Shown piece by piece: positions 17,607 to 26,818 of a stretch of 64,000 bases of DNA. Source of the stretch: Clostridium swellfunianum (GTDB taxonomy: Bacteria; Bacillota; Clostridia; Clostridiales; Clostridiaceae); assembly GCF_023656515.1 (NCBI RefSeq), contig NZ_JAMOFV010000006.1:3756001-3820000 (forward strand). The letters run 5' to 3'. Below the pieces are notes generated by a model. It was not told the origin of the DNA, did no database searches, and worked only from the letters and a program-made list of their open reading frames with translations. The position numbers and the translations under genes were made by a program. The stretch's first letter is position 1; every line of letters begins with the position of its first letter.

Positions 17607-18644
17607 ATGGGTGTAACGATTAAAGATGTAGCTAGATTATCAGGAGTTGGGATTGCTACAGTTTCTAGAGTATTAAATAATAGTGGTATTTCGAGTAATG
17701 AAACTAAGGAAAAGGTGATGGCTGCTGTACGAGAACTTAATTATGTACCGAACAATAATGCAAGAAGTCTGAGAATGGTACAGTCTAAAACAATCGCTCT
17801 ATTAGTTAAAGGTATTACAAATCCATTTTTTCAAAAAATGATTCACACCATCGAACAAAAGGTATTCCTAAGAGGATATCATTTGGAAATTCGTAATGTA
17901 AATTATTCAGATCATGAGATGTCTATGGCTATTAAGGAAGTACAGGATAGAAACCTGAACGGCATAATTCTTATGGGTGGTAATTTTGAGTATACAAACG
18001 AAGATTTTAATAGGCTTGGCGTTCCATGTGTATTACTAACTGTTGCTGCAGGAAAAGATGTTGATGAAAGTCTGTATTCAAGTGTAATTGTTGATGATGA
18101 AGCCGAAAGCTATAAAGCAACTGAATATCTTATTAATTTAGGACACCGAAGAATTGGATGTATCTATAGTACAGTTGGTAATATTGTAACACCTAATCGC
18201 TTGCGTTTTGGAGGGTACAAAAAAGCTCTAGAAGCGAATGGAATCGCATTTGATCCTGTATTGATATCTTCCATCAATGTATCAGAATCTGGCTATGAAT
18301 TTGGCTTTAATATGATGAAAAACCTGATAAGCCGTAATAAAGATATGACTGCAGTTGTAACAATGGCTGATACAATGGCAATTGGTGCGGCAAAAGCTGC
18401 TATATCTGCAGGACTTCGTGTTCCTGAAGATATGTCAATTATAGGATTTGATGGTATAGAGGTAGCAGAATACTACAACCCATCATTAGATACTATATGT
18501 CAGCCGGCAGAACAAATGTCGGTAGGTGCTATAGATGCATTGTTTGAAATGCTGCAAGGTGGTAAGACAAGTCATTTGGTATACGAGGCGTCATTGCTAA
18601 AAAGAGGTTCCTGTGCTAGTAGAAATAGAAGTTCTATAATATAA
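17607..18644 (+). CDS. LacI-family transcriptional regulator
   Basis: 345 aa. The N-terminal helix-turn-helix VTIKDVARLSGVGIATVSRV (residues 3-22) with hinge NNARSLRM is classic LacI, followed by a periplasmic-binding-like ligand domain. Start chosen at the ATG of MGVTIKDVA, with GGAGG 12 nt upstream, rather than an ATG at 17550 that would add a non-homologous 19 residues. It most likely represses both arms of the glucan locus through the palindromes at 13.6-13.85 kb, with an imported sugar as inducer. It starts 187 nt after the binding-protein gene, so it may have its own promoter. Confidence 0.93.
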   Translation: MGVTIKDVARLSGVGIATVSRVLNNSGISSNETKEKVMAAVRELNYVPNNNARSLRMVQSKTIALLVKGITNPFFQKMIHTIEQKVFLRGYHLEIRNVNYSDHEMSMAIKEVQDRNLNGIILMGGNFEYTNEDFNRLGVPCVLLTVAAGKDVDESLYSSVIVDDEAESYKATEYLINLGHRRIGCIYSTVGNIVTPNRLRFGGYKKALEANGIAFDPVLISSINVSESGYEFGFNMMKNLISRNKDMTAVVTMADTMAIGAAKAAISAGLRVPEDMSIIGFDGIEVAEYYNPSLDTICQPAEQMSVGAIDALFEMLQGGKTSHLVYEASLLKRGSCASRNRSSII

Positions 18645-18688
18645 CAACCTTATCAATGGAATAAGAAAGCAGATTAGAGGCGAGTTGT

Positions 18689-19648
18689 ATGAAATATATA
18701 GATGATAGGGTAAAAGAGTATGAGTCTTATATGCCTGAGCTTACCAAAAAGAAAGATTTTGATGAGTTCTGGGATAGTACAATTTCATTGTCAAAGTCAG
18801 TTAAGTTAAATGCAAAACTGGAGGAACAGAAATATCCTTCTCCTTATATGAAGGTATATGATTTGACCTATGACGGTTATGATGGTACCAAGATAAAAGG
18901 ATGGTTTTTGATTCCTACATTTACTAAAAGAGAAAAATTTCCTTGTTTAATACACTATCATGGTTTTACCGGTGGAAGAGGCGTTCCTCACGAGTATATG
19001 ACCTGGCTAATGATGGGGATGGCAGTGATTGCAATAGATTGCAGACTACAAGGCGGGGATACTGGTAGCAATGCAGATTATGAAGGCGGGCTTTTTCAAA
19101 ATGTAAATTCCCTTGGAATATTGGATAAAGAGAATTATTATTATAGAGCTGTTTATATGGATTGTATGCGGGCAATCGATTTTGCGGAATCCAACGAAAG
19201 AGTTGATTCTTCTAAGATTGTTTTGCATGGCGTAAGTCAAGGCGGAGCGCTTGTTATGGCAATGGCGGCGCTTGATAGAAGGCCTAAGCTTGCAATGGCG
19301 GATGTTCCAAGCAACAGCAATATTGAAGCAAGAATAGAAGGAGAGCATGGTTCTTTTGCTTGTCTTACAGATTATATTCGAAGATATCCAGAGCGCGCTG
19401 AGAAGGTGTATGATACCATAAGTTATTTTGACACCATGAATATGGCAGATAAAATACAATGTCCGGTGTTAGCATCGGTAGGTTTAAAAGATAACATTTG
19501 TCCTGCAAAACATTATTATGCAACCTATAATAGGATAACTGCATTAAAAGAAATTGCAGTATATCCATTTAACGGCCATGATGGTTGTGGTAATGTTCAT
19601 ATGCAGAAAAAACTTGAGTTTTTAAAGAGATATAAGATGATTGGTTAG
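18689..19648 (+). CDS. CE7-family acetyl esterase (AXE1/cephalosporin deacetylase-like)
   Basis: Alpha/beta hydrolase that removes acetyl groups from sugars. 319 aa, the usual CE7 length, no signal peptide. The nucleophile motif GVSQGG puts Ser at 183. The probable triad partners are D268 (GLKDNICP) and H297 (NGHDG), and the CE7 RGQGG element appears as RLQGG. Sits between the LacI gene and the GH3 gene, 20 nt before the latter, so it is part of the operon. It suggests that the imported oligosaccharide carries acetyl groups, or that the locus handles another substituted glucan; this is an inference. Confidence 0.87.
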   Translation: MKYIDDRVKEYESYMPELTKKKDFDEFWDSTISLSKSVKLNAKLEEQKYPSPYMKVYDLTYDGYDGTKIKGWFLIPTFTKREKFPCLIHYHGFTGGRGVPHEYMTWLMMGMAVIAIDCRLQGGDTGSNADYEGGLFQNVNSLGILDKENYYYRAVYMDCMRAIDFAESNERVDSSKIVLHGVSQGGALVMAMAALDRRPKLAMADVPSNSNIEARIEGEHGSFACLTDYIRRYPERAEKVYDTISYFDTMNMADKIQCPVLASVGLKDNICPAKHYYATYNRITALKEIAVYPFNGHDGCGNVHMQKKLEFLKRYKMIG

Positions 19649-19667
19649 ATTCTAAAGGAGAAAATTA

Positions 19668-21878
19668 ATGAATAGAGAAAAGCTTATAGAATTACTAGAA
19701 GACATGTCGCTGGAAGAAAAAATTGATCAACTCTTGCAAGTATGCAGCTATTATTATGAGAAAGAAGGAGTTCTAACTGGGCCTGATAATACAGCTGGTT
19801 TTTCTGAAGAAGAAATTCAAAATGCTGGATCAGTACTTGGTGGAGGTGGAGCAAAGCTTTTACGAAGAATTCAAGAAAATTATATGAAGAAGCAGCCTCA
19901 TCACATTCCACTTCTTTTTATGGCAGATGTGATTAATGGTTATCGTACTATTTTCCCAATTCCTCTTGCTCAAGGTGCTACCTTTAACCCAGAAATAGTT
20001 GAGAAAGCAGCAGCCATTTCCGCAAAGGAATCAGCAGCCTCAGGACTTCACCTAACATTTTCGCCTATGGTGGATTTGGTTAGAGATGCGAGATGGGGAA
20101 GGGTTATGGAATCAACTGGAGAAGATACTTTTTTAAATAGCTGTCTTTCAAGAGCGATGGTAGAAGGCTATCAAGGAAAAGGTGAGCTTAAAGAAAAAGG
20201 CAGGATTGCCGCCTGCGTAAAACATTTTGCAGGTTATGGTGCTCCAATGGCAGGTAGAGATTACAATACTGTCGAGTTATCAGAAAGAACTTTAAGAGAA
20301 GATTATTTGCCAGCTTATAAGGCGGGTGTAGATGCTGGCTGTGCTACAGTCATGACTTCCTTCAATACTTTAGACCGTGTACCATCTACAGGCAATAAAA
20401 AGCTTATGCGAGATATTTTAAGAGGTGAGATGGGATTTGATGGTGTACTTATTTCAGATTGGGCAGCAATCGAAGAATTAATTCACCATGGAATGGCGGC
20501 AGACAAAAAGGAAGCTGCAGCACTTGCAATGGAAGCAGGCGTTGATATAGATATGATGACAACATGCTACTGCGGAAACTTGAAAAAATTAGTTGAAGAA
20601 AGAAAGATAGATGAAGCACTTATTAATGAAGCAGTTATGAGAATTCTCGAATTGAAAAATAAGTTAGGTCTATTTGAAAATCCATACAAAGATGCAAGTG
20701 AAGCAGATGAGGCAGAGATTATATTATGTAAGGAACATCGAGAGACGGCAAAAAATGCTGCTATCGAGTCAATGGTTTTATTGAAAAATGATAATATACT
20801 TCCGCTGCAAAAGGAAGGTCAAAGTATTGCAGTAATAGGACCTCATGCCCATAATAAATGGATATCCGGCGTATGGTCCATATTCGCCAAGATAGATGAA
20901 AATGTGACGGTTCAAGAGGGAATAAAGAACCTTGGAATAGATAATGTAACCTTTGCAAAAGGGTGTGGCTTTATTGATCCTGATAGTGGAATAGACACTT
21001 ATCATAAGAATCAAAATATATTAGAGGATAATAAAGCTGCTGAGAAGCTGCTAGAGGAAGCGATAGAAAATGCAAAAAAAGCTGAAGTAGTAGTAATGCC
21101 TTTAGGTGAAATTGCCATTCAATCCGGAGAGGCTTCCAGTAGGGCAAGTATTGATATTCCTAAAGTTCAGATGGATTTGTTTGAAAAAATATACGAAGTA
21201 AACAAAAATATCGTTGTAGTACTATTTAACGGAAGACCGCTTACAATTAAGTCTATCAGCGAGAAAGCAAAAGCTGTTTTGGAAGTTTGGCTTCCGGGAA
21301 CAGAAGGGGGAAATGCAATTGCGGAGGTTTTATTTGGTGATGCAAACCCTTCAGGCAAGCTTTCTATGAGTTTTCCTTATAGCGTTGGACAAGTTCCTGT
21401 GTATTATAGTGAATTTCATACAGGAAGACCCTATTCCGATGAGCAAAAAAATGTGAAATATCTTTCTAAGTATCTTGATATCCCTAATGCACCTTTATAT
21501 CCTTTTGGTTATGGGCTTTCCTATACTAATTTCAATATATCAGAAGTTATATTGAATAAAAGGGAATTTAGTAAAGGAGAAAGTATTGAGGCTTCAATCC
21601 TTATTAAGAATACGGGCAAGGTTACTGGTAAAGAAGTAGTTCAAATGTATATTCAAGATAAAAAAGCAAGTGTAGCAAGACCGGTACGACAACTAAAAGG
21701 CTTCCAGAAAGTAGAGCTACAGCCTGGAGAAGAAAGAAAAGTGACATTTACAATAACTGAAGAAATGCTAAGATTCTATGATATTAATATGAACTTTACC
21801 AGTGAAAAGGGTGAGTTTGTTGTTTACGTTGGAAATGACAGCCGTACACAAAATAAACGGGAGTTTGTTTTAGTGTAA
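19668..21878 (+). CDS. GH3 beta-glucosidase
   Basis: 736 aa with the three-part GH3 architecture: TIM barrel (1-~340), alpha/beta sandwich (~360-580) and C-terminal fibronectin-III-like domain (~620-736). The catalytic Asp is in the LISDW motif (D264), and KHF (185-187) is the conserved substrate-binding element. No signal peptide, so it acts inside the cell on oligosaccharides delivered by the transporter. In the Listeria beta-1,2-glucan locus the GH3 partner cleaves sophorose and short chains to glucose, complementing the phosphorylase. Exact linkage specificity cannot be read from sequence. Confidence 0.92.
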   Translation: MNREKLIELLEDMSLEEKIDQLLQVCSYYYEKEGVLTGPDNTAGFSEEEIQNAGSVLGGGGAKLLRRIQENYMKKQPHHIPLLFMADVINGYRTIFPIPLAQGATFNPEIVEKAAAISAKESAASGLHLTFSPMVDLVRDARWGRVMESTGEDTFLNSCLSRAMVEGYQGKGELKEKGRIAACVKHFAGYGAPMAGRDYNTVELSERTLREDYLPAYKAGVDAGCATVMTSFNTLDRVPSTGNKKLMRDILRGEMGFDGVLISDWAAIEELIHHGMAADKKEAAALAMEAGVDIDMMTTCYCGNLKKLVEERKIDEALINEAVMRILELKNKLGLFENPYKDASEADEAEIILCKEHRETAKNAAIESMVLLKNDNILPLQKEGQSIAVIGPHAHNKWISGVWSIFAKIDENVTVQEGIKNLGIDNVTFAKGCGFIDPDSGIDTYHKNQNILEDNKAAEKLLEEAIENAKKAEVVVMPLGEIAIQSGEASSRASIDIPKVQMDLFEKIYEVNKNIVVVLFNGRPLTIKSISEKAKAVLEVWLPGTEGGNAIAEVLFGDANPSGKLSMSFPYSVGQVPVYYSEFHTGRPYSDEQKNVKYLSKYLDIPNAPLYPFGYGLSYTNFNISEVILNKREFSKGESIEASILIKNTGKVTGKEVVQMYIQDKKASVARPVRQLKGFQKVELQPGEERKVTFTITEEMLRFYDINMNFTSEKGEFVVYVGNDSRTQNKREFVLV

Positions 21879-21927
21879 GACTCTTTTTATGATTTTGTTT
21901 TTATAATATATTTTGGCAAAAAAATAA

Positions 21928-21985
21928 AGGGGCTATGACCTAAAAGATTAGGTAAAATCTTTTAGGTCATAGCCCTCTATTTGTA
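21928..21985. terminator. Bidirectional terminator between GH3 and the small lipoprotein gene
   Basis: A perfect 19-bp stem (21930-21948 with 21957-21975, beginning GGGCTATGACCTAAAAGAT) and 8-nt loop lies between convergent genes. On the minus strand it is followed by CCTTTATTTTTTT; on the plus strand by a weaker TCTATTTGT. Confidence 0.9.
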
Positions 21986-22004
21986 CTACCTTATTTTTAT
22001 ATTC

Positions 22005-22481
22005 TTATTTCTTTACAACTACCTTCATGTTATCCTTTAAATCAGTTTTGTCAATTTCTATAAACATAACCCATTTCCATGAACCATTAAATCCACTTTT
22101 CCCATCTACTTGTGCGGCTGCTGACTTTTTTAGATTTACAGTTATAGTGCTACTGCTTATATTTATGTTTTTAACACTATATACATTTACTGATGAAGAA
22201 GGGGAGGGAATTTGCAAATATAAAACAGCTTTTTCTTTATCTGGTGACTCCATTGGAATTTTTCTTGGTGTAAAGTATATGTCCTTAAATTTTTGGAAAT
22301 CCTCATTAGTCATCATAAGAATAGTATCTTGCGGCACAGGTTTTGATATCTCATCGCCTTCACTAAAGCCAATTACTTGAGAATAAAATTCTTTGAACTG
22401 CACACTGTTATTTGCTGAACAGCCAATAACAGCTTGAGACATAATAATAACAAGACAGAGCAAGGCTATCAATTTTTTCAT
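22005..22481 (-). CDS. Small predicted lipoprotein of unknown function
   Basis: 158 aa. A hydrophobic signal peptide ends in the lipobox AVIGC with C21, so the protein should be membrane-anchored outside the cell. The mature part is short and beta-rich, with no motif I recognise. The RBS GGGGGTACT lies upstream of the ATG. Monocistronic and convergent with the GH3 gene. Role unknown. Confidence 0.8.
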   Translation of the reverse strand: MKKLIALLCLVIIMSQAVIGCSANNSVQFKEFYSQVIGFSEGDEISKPVPQDTILMMTNEDFQKFKDIYFTPRKIPMESPDKEKAVLYLQIPSPSSSVNVYSVKNINISSSTITVNLKKSAAAQVDGKSGFNGSWKWVMFIEIDKTDLKDNMKVVVKK

Positions 22482-22628
22482 TTCAGTACCCCCATTTATT
22501 TTTCCTTCATATTAAATACGAGGATTGAATGTGAAGGATATCCTAGTATAAATAATATTATACAATATTTTGAAGCGCTTATAAATTATAATTGCTGGTG
22601 TTGATTTAATAATCTACATCTGTTATGG

Positions 22629-22662
22629 ATAATAAGCTTTTTTTCTGCGAGTACTTTAGGTC
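22629..22662 (+). repeat. Hairpin-promoter repeat, fragment (copy B)
   Basis: About 34 bases, TTTCTGCGAGTACTTTAGG and the following TCTGCTTGAAAT, match the right arm and adjacent block of copy A almost exactly. The left CTCGCA arm and the promoter module are absent. It lies in the 329-bp gap upstream of the small zinc-domain gene; nothing else is recognised in that gap. Confidence 0.7.
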
Positions 22663-22810
22663 TGCTTGAAATATTACAAGGCATATAGCCTATAGGGATG
22701 CATTTAGCAAAAATAATTACAAGTAAGCTGAAGCAAGCATATGGAAAAATATACTATTGATGTATAATGTAATTAGTGAGAACTTGGTAAATTGAGAGGA
22801 GAATTAAGCG

Positions 22811-23092
22811 TTGAAAAAATCAAGCAAGGTATCTAGAATAATGGACTCTGCTAAAGATTTAGACAGTGACTTTGAAGATATACTTGAATTATCAAAAGCG
22901 TGCAAGTTTACTAATTGCAGTCATACAACTGAATCAGAATGTGCGGTTAAGAAAGCCATTGCTGAAGGTATTCTTTCAATAGAACGCTTTAATGATTATT
23001 ACGCCACAAAAAAAGAAGCAGAATATGTTTCTGTTAAAAAGAATAAAACTAAAGCTATTGATTACATGAAAAAGCTAAAGCTGTTTCGGTAG
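22811..23092 (+). CDS. Stand-alone RsgA C-terminal zinc-domain protein
   Basis: 93 aa, TTG start behind GAGAGGAG. It matches the last ~70 residues of the ribosome-assembly GTPase RsgA: DILELSKACKF, then a complete CxxxxCxHxxxxxC zinc site (C31, C36, H38, C44), CAVKKAIAEG, an ERFNDYY helix and a basic tail KKLKLFR. The OB-fold and GTPase domains are absent, and no upstream remnant of them is seen. It may be a gene fragment that kept an RBS, or a small ribosome-binding protein in its own right. The intact zinc ligands favour a functional fold. Full-length rsgA presumably lies elsewhere. Confidence 0.75.
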   Translation: MKKSSKVSRIMDSAKDLDSDFEDILELSKACKFTNCSHTTESECAVKKAIAEGILSIERFNDYYATKKEAEYVSVKKNKTKAIDYMKKLKLFR

Positions 23093-23309
23093 TTGTTAGG
23101 AACTTTCTTACTAATCAATTTACAATATATACAATGCCAAAAATCTAATACATTAATGATATACTAAAAATCCTTGAAGATTGGATGTTTTATGACATCA
23201 TTAATGTAAGAACTTTATTGCGTTGTATAAAGATAAGTTTCAATATTTTTAAAAGTAGAAATATGAATTGATATATAGTAGTAATTTATGTGTAAGCGAG
23301 GTATGCAAA

Positions 23310-24263
23310 TTGGATAAAAATTTTGAGATACATCTAAAAGAAAGATCGCTGGAAAGATTAAGCTCTATTTCTAAAAGCGATATTCATAGCCATGCTGGTC
23401 GAGGTGGAAAGGTGGATTATATTTCTTCCTGGGCAAAGGCAGAAATAACTCAGCCGCCAAGGAAATTTGAGTCTTTAAATCATATGCAGAGTTGGTACTC
23501 TGATAATATCAAGATTTATTGCCCTGGCTTACAAGGACATTTAAAGCGTTGGGAGGCAGCTTTTGCACAAGCCTCAAAGGATAATATCACTGTTTTGGCT
23601 TTAAGCTTTGCTGCTTCTGAAATAGACTTTGTTGGAGGGATGGAGTCTTTTATTAAGATACTGAAAGAGTATAACCAGCAATTTGCACCTAACACAACAT
23701 TTTTGCCTGAGCTTACATTTGACAGAGCATGCGATACAGAAGATGAGTTTTCAAAGCTTGATGAAATACTTTCATACGATTTTTTTAAATCAGTAGATAT
23801 TTGTTGTGATGAATTTGCTCAACCTATAAGAAACTTTAAAAAAATTTTTAGGAAGGCTAAAGAATATTCTCTTAGGTTAAAAGCTCATGTGGGAGAGTTC
23901 GGAAGTGCTGACGATGTAATGGAAGCTGTCGAAGAACTGGAACTTAATGAGGTTCATCATGGAATTGCTGCAGCAGAATCAAACTATATAATGAAATGGC
24001 TAGCTGACCATAAGATTCAATTAAACATTTGTCCAAGCAGTAACGTAATGCTTGGCATTGTAGAAAGCTATGCAGTTCATCCTATTCGAAAAATATACCA
24101 TGCAGGAATCCCTGTTACTATAAACACGGATGACTTGTTGATTTTTAATCAAACTATATCGCAAGAATATCTTAATCTTTATACTGCTAATTTAATGACC
24201 GCTGAAGAGCTAAACAAAGTTAGAGAAATAGGATTAAAAGAGGCAAGCTACTATGTCGAATAG
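23310..24263 (+). CDS. Adenosine deaminase family protein
   Basis: Amidohydrolase of the adenosine/AMP deaminase family. 317 aa from the TTG at 23310, which has GCGAGG 8 nt upstream; an earlier TTG at 23268 has no RBS. Metal and catalytic residues are visible: HSH (H26, H28), AHVGE (H193 and proton-shuttle E196), VHH (H216/H217) and NTDD (D274, D275). Sequence around these differs from textbook Add (for example HVGEFG, and TDDLLIF instead of TDDPLIF), so the substrate could be another purine nucleoside or base. Stand-alone gene. Confidence 0.83.
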   Translation: MDKNFEIHLKERSLERLSSISKSDIHSHAGRGGKVDYISSWAKAEITQPPRKFESLNHMQSWYSDNIKIYCPGLQGHLKRWEAAFAQASKDNITVLALSFAASEIDFVGGMESFIKILKEYNQQFAPNTTFLPELTFDRACDTEDEFSKLDEILSYDFFKSVDICCDEFAQPIRNFKKIFRKAKEYSLRLKAHVGEFGSADDVMEAVEELELNEVHHGIAAAESNYIMKWLADHKIQLNICPSSNVMLGIVESYAVHPIRKIYHAGIPVTINTDDLLIFNQTISQEYLNLYTANLMTAEELNKVREIGLKEASYYVE

Positions 24264-24360
24264 AAATAATATACAATAAACAAATAAAACATCCAGGAAA
24301 TCCTTTGGAATTGGTCTTATAATTTTACCAAAGATGGATAGATGGAAAGGGAGTTAACTT

Positions 24361-25332
24361 ATGGAAGTAAATAAAAAATCCAATCTTTATATGGAAGTGG
24401 ATGAAGATATCTTGAGGTTAATGGTTAAAAAGCATTTTCCAACTCAAAGTTTTGAAAAATATGAGCTTTTAGCAGGTGGGCTTTTTAATACAACCTACAA
24501 GGTGACAATCGCAGGGAAGATTTATGTTTTTAGAATTGGTCCTGTTAATACTCACCTTCTTATGGACTTTGAGCATGGTATGATGCAGGCGGAAACCTAC
24601 TTGTACGAATTACTTAAAGAAAAGGGGATTCCCTGCCAAGAGGTTATAGTATGTGATACATCGCGGAATGTTATTGATAGAGATTATATGATAACCCGTT
24701 TTATTGACGCGTTGCCACTTCACAACGAAAAAATACCGCAGGAAGATCGTCCAACTATTAGAATAAGGGTTGGGCATTATATGAGAATGATGCATGAAAT
24801 AACGGGTAAGTATTTTGGGAGAGTATCACTGATTTTAGCGGGTAAGGGCCACGATACCTGGAAAGATTATATTTTTAACGAACTAAACAGGATTGAAAAG
24901 AGTTGTAAGCCATTTGGATTCTTATGTGAAAGTGAATGGGAAGATGTTTATGATTTATTCAATAAGTACAGTTATCTTTTTAATGAGATAACAACTCCAT
25001 ATCTTAACCATGGTGATTTGTGGGCAGGGAATCTCTTATGTGCAAAAGTTGACGGGAGTTATAAGCTAGTATCAATTATAGATGTTGATAGGGCAGTTTT
25101 CGGTGACATCGACTATGACTTTGCCAGCGGTTATATGATGAGTGAATGGTTTGTGCAGGGATATGGTCGTGAGTTAGACATGGGTGAGAATGCCCAATTA
25201 AGGCGAAAGCTATATACTGTTATATTTAACTTGATTGAAGTTTATGTTAGAGGTGCGCAATACAACGAACCAAAGTGTTGTGAGGAGAATAAATTAGCAG
25301 CAATAAAGACTGTAAAAGAGCTGATGGGATAA
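24361..25332 (+). CDS. APH/choline-kinase-like phosphotransferase
   Basis: 323 aa aminoglycoside-phosphotransferase-fold kinase. The catalytic loop HGDLWAGN (H217, D219, N224) and metal-binding DVD (D241, D243) are intact, and GGLFNTTYKV (39-48) forms the nucleotide loop. RBS AAAGGGAG. Such proteins phosphorylate aminoglycosides, macrolides, homoserine-like or sugar substrates; the sequence does not settle which. It lies among other resistance-like genes. Monocistronic. Confidence 0.85.
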   Translation: MEVNKKSNLYMEVDEDILRLMVKKHFPTQSFEKYELLAGGLFNTTYKVTIAGKIYVFRIGPVNTHLLMDFEHGMMQAETYLYELLKEKGIPCQEVIVCDTSRNVIDRDYMITRFIDALPLHNEKIPQEDRPTIRIRVGHYMRMMHEITGKYFGRVSLILAGKGHDTWKDYIFNELNRIEKSCKPFGFLCESEWEDVYDLFNKYSYLFNEITTPYLNHGDLWAGNLLCAKVDGSYKLVSIIDVDRAVFGDIDYDFASGYMMSEWFVQGYGRELDMGENAQLRRKLYTVIFNLIEVYVRGAQYNEPKCCEENKLAAIKTVKELMG

Positions 25333-25421
25333 GAAGCGATTTCTTGTTGTTTTGTTAGTCTATAAGGTTGCATTTAAAATACTGCTCACTAAGCAAAAGC
25401 CACATTGGAGGTATTATATTA

Positions 25422-25934
25422 ATGAAGAAAAAAGAAATATCCATAGCTTCAGCGATACTAATAATAGGTATATTATTTTTAATATTTGGTACGCCAAGCT
25501 ACCAGTCTATAAGAATAAAAAGTGCGGACTTTATTGGTTTTAAAGATAAATTAAAAGAAATGGTAAGTAGAAATAATGAGGTAAATATAAAGGAACTGAC
25601 AGATTTTGATTGGGATGAGGGTTATGTGTTTACTCCCTACTATCCTCCACAAGAAATTTATAACAGAGTAGGAACAGAGTGGACAACTACTAAAACCTAT
25701 ATAGGATATATTCTTTTTCATAATACGGAGAATCAAACTGTAAATGATGATGAGTATGTAATAGTCTTTAAAAAAGATAGCAAGGTTGTTTTAGCAGCAA
25801 ACTATAGCCTAAATGAACTTCCTGTTATATTTAAACTTGATGATTATAAGTTTTTAAGAAATAATTCAAAGTTTACGGTAACAGCTGCAAAACAGTATGA
25901 GGAAGGTAAGATAAAAGAGTTGACTGTTAAATAA
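25422..25934 (+). CDS. Membrane-anchored protein of unknown function
   Basis: 170 aa from the ATG at 25422 with TGGAGG 10 nt upstream. One N-terminal hydrophobic segment (about residues 6-22) anchors an extracytoplasmic domain that has many Tyr and Asp residues and no cysteines. No catalytic motif is recognised. A short ORF follows within 17 nt. Confidence 0.7.
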   Translation: MKKKEISIASAILIIGILFLIFGTPSYQSIRIKSADFIGFKDKLKEMVSRNNEVNIKELTDFDWDEGYVFTPYYPPQEIYNRVGTEWTTTKTYIGYILFHNTENQTVNDDEYVIVFKKDSKVVLAANYSLNELPVIFKLDDYKFLRNNSKFTVTAAKQYEEGKIKELTVK

Positions 25935-25951
25935 AAGGAGAAAGATAAAAA

Positions 25952-26044
25952 ATGATTAAGGAGAGAATTAGCACAGCTTGTTTGAATGGTTTTCAAAGAT
26001 ATATTATTCTTGTTTCTGTTGATAAGTCTGATTTAACAAAATAG
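25952..26044 (+). CDS. Possible 30-aa small protein
   Basis: ATG at 25952 has AAAGGAG ten bases upstream and the frame closes at TAG 26042-26044. The peptide (MIKERISTACLNGFQRY..) has no recognised family. It may be a genuine small gene coupled to the preceding one or a remnant. Confidence 0.35.
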   Translation: MIKERISTACLNGFQRYIILVSVDKSDLTK

Positions 26045-26079
26045 TAAGAAGTGATACTAAATATTCTTGGGGGGGTATT

Positions 26080-26292
26080 TTGAGTAACAAAAAATCCAAA
26101 GCAACATTGTCTAGTATTATAATAGTAACTATAAATATTTTATAATTTTCTTTTGCAACATTGTACGCGCTTTATTTAGAAAGATACTTGTTCTGTGTTT
26201 TGAGTTTTGGTATGAGCTTATCTTTTATAATTGGTTTTATACGTCTTTGTAAGAGGTTTAATACTAATAAACATAAAGCTTCTGGCAAATAA
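26080..26292 (+). pseudogene. Small two-helix membrane protein gene with in-frame stop
   Basis: A TTG start at 26080 sits behind GGGGGGG. The frame reads MSNKKSKATLSSIIIVTI.., meets TAA at 26143-26145, then stays open in the same frame through a second hydrophobic stretch (FGMSLSFIIGFIRL) to TAA at 26290-26292. Without the internal stop it would be a 70-residue protein with two membrane helices. One nonsense mutation therefore inactivates it. Family unknown. Confidence 0.55.
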
Positions 26293-26345
26293 CTGATTCA
26301 CAATTCATATTTACAAGCGAGATTAATTTTGAAAGGATAATTAAA

Positions 26346-26720
26346 ATGACATTTGATGAATTATATGAAATTGCTAAAAATACATTAAATCCAAGAAAAA
26401 TTTCAGCAAAGTCCTATGCCGGTTCTGTTGCAGCAGCAATTTTGACTGAAAGTGGGAAAGTTTATACTGGTGTATGTATAGACACACCTTCCTCTATGGG
26501 ATTTTGCGCAGAGCATGCTGCAATTGCGTCAATGATTACTGCTGGAGAAAACAGAATAGTTAAACTGGTTTCGGTTTATAAAGACGAAACAATAATACCA
26601 CCTTGTGGAAGATGCAGAGAATTTATTTGTCAAATTCACGATGAAAATAATAATTGTGCTGTAATGATAGATAAAGACACAGTAGTTACTATTGGTAATT
26701 TATTGCCCTATCATAGGTAA
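26346..26720 (+). CDS. Cytidine deaminase-like protein
   Basis: Zinc-dependent nucleoside deaminase fold, 124 aa. The active site FCAEH has zinc Cys C54 and catalytic E56; PCGRC supplies C87 and C90. The N-terminal GSVAAAIL and the short length fit cytidine deaminase, but the sequence also resembles blasticidin-S deaminase-like relatives, so a resistance role is possible. RBS GAAAGGAT. The gene ends 40 nt before the vat promoter. Confidence 0.85.
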   Translation: MTFDELYEIAKNTLNPRKISAKSYAGSVAAAILTESGKVYTGVCIDTPSSMGFCAEHAAIASMITAGENRIVKLVSVYKDETIIPPCGRCREFICQIHDENNNCAVMIDKDTVVTIGNLLPYHR

Positions 26721-26759
26721 AAACTAATAAAAAATATTCAATAAGAACGGAGCAAGAAA

Positions 26760-26788
26760 TTGACAAGGCGTTCATGATGCTATAAGAT
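26760..26788 (+). promoter_or_regulatory. Promoter of the vat-caspase-GNAT unit
   Basis: TTGACA (26760-26765), exact 17-nt spacer, TAAGAT (26783-26788). It is ~130 nt ahead of the vat start codon, leaving room for a long leader. Confidence 0.8.
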
Positions 26789-26818
26789 GTTATATAAAGC
26801 CAGTATTTAGAGGCATTT

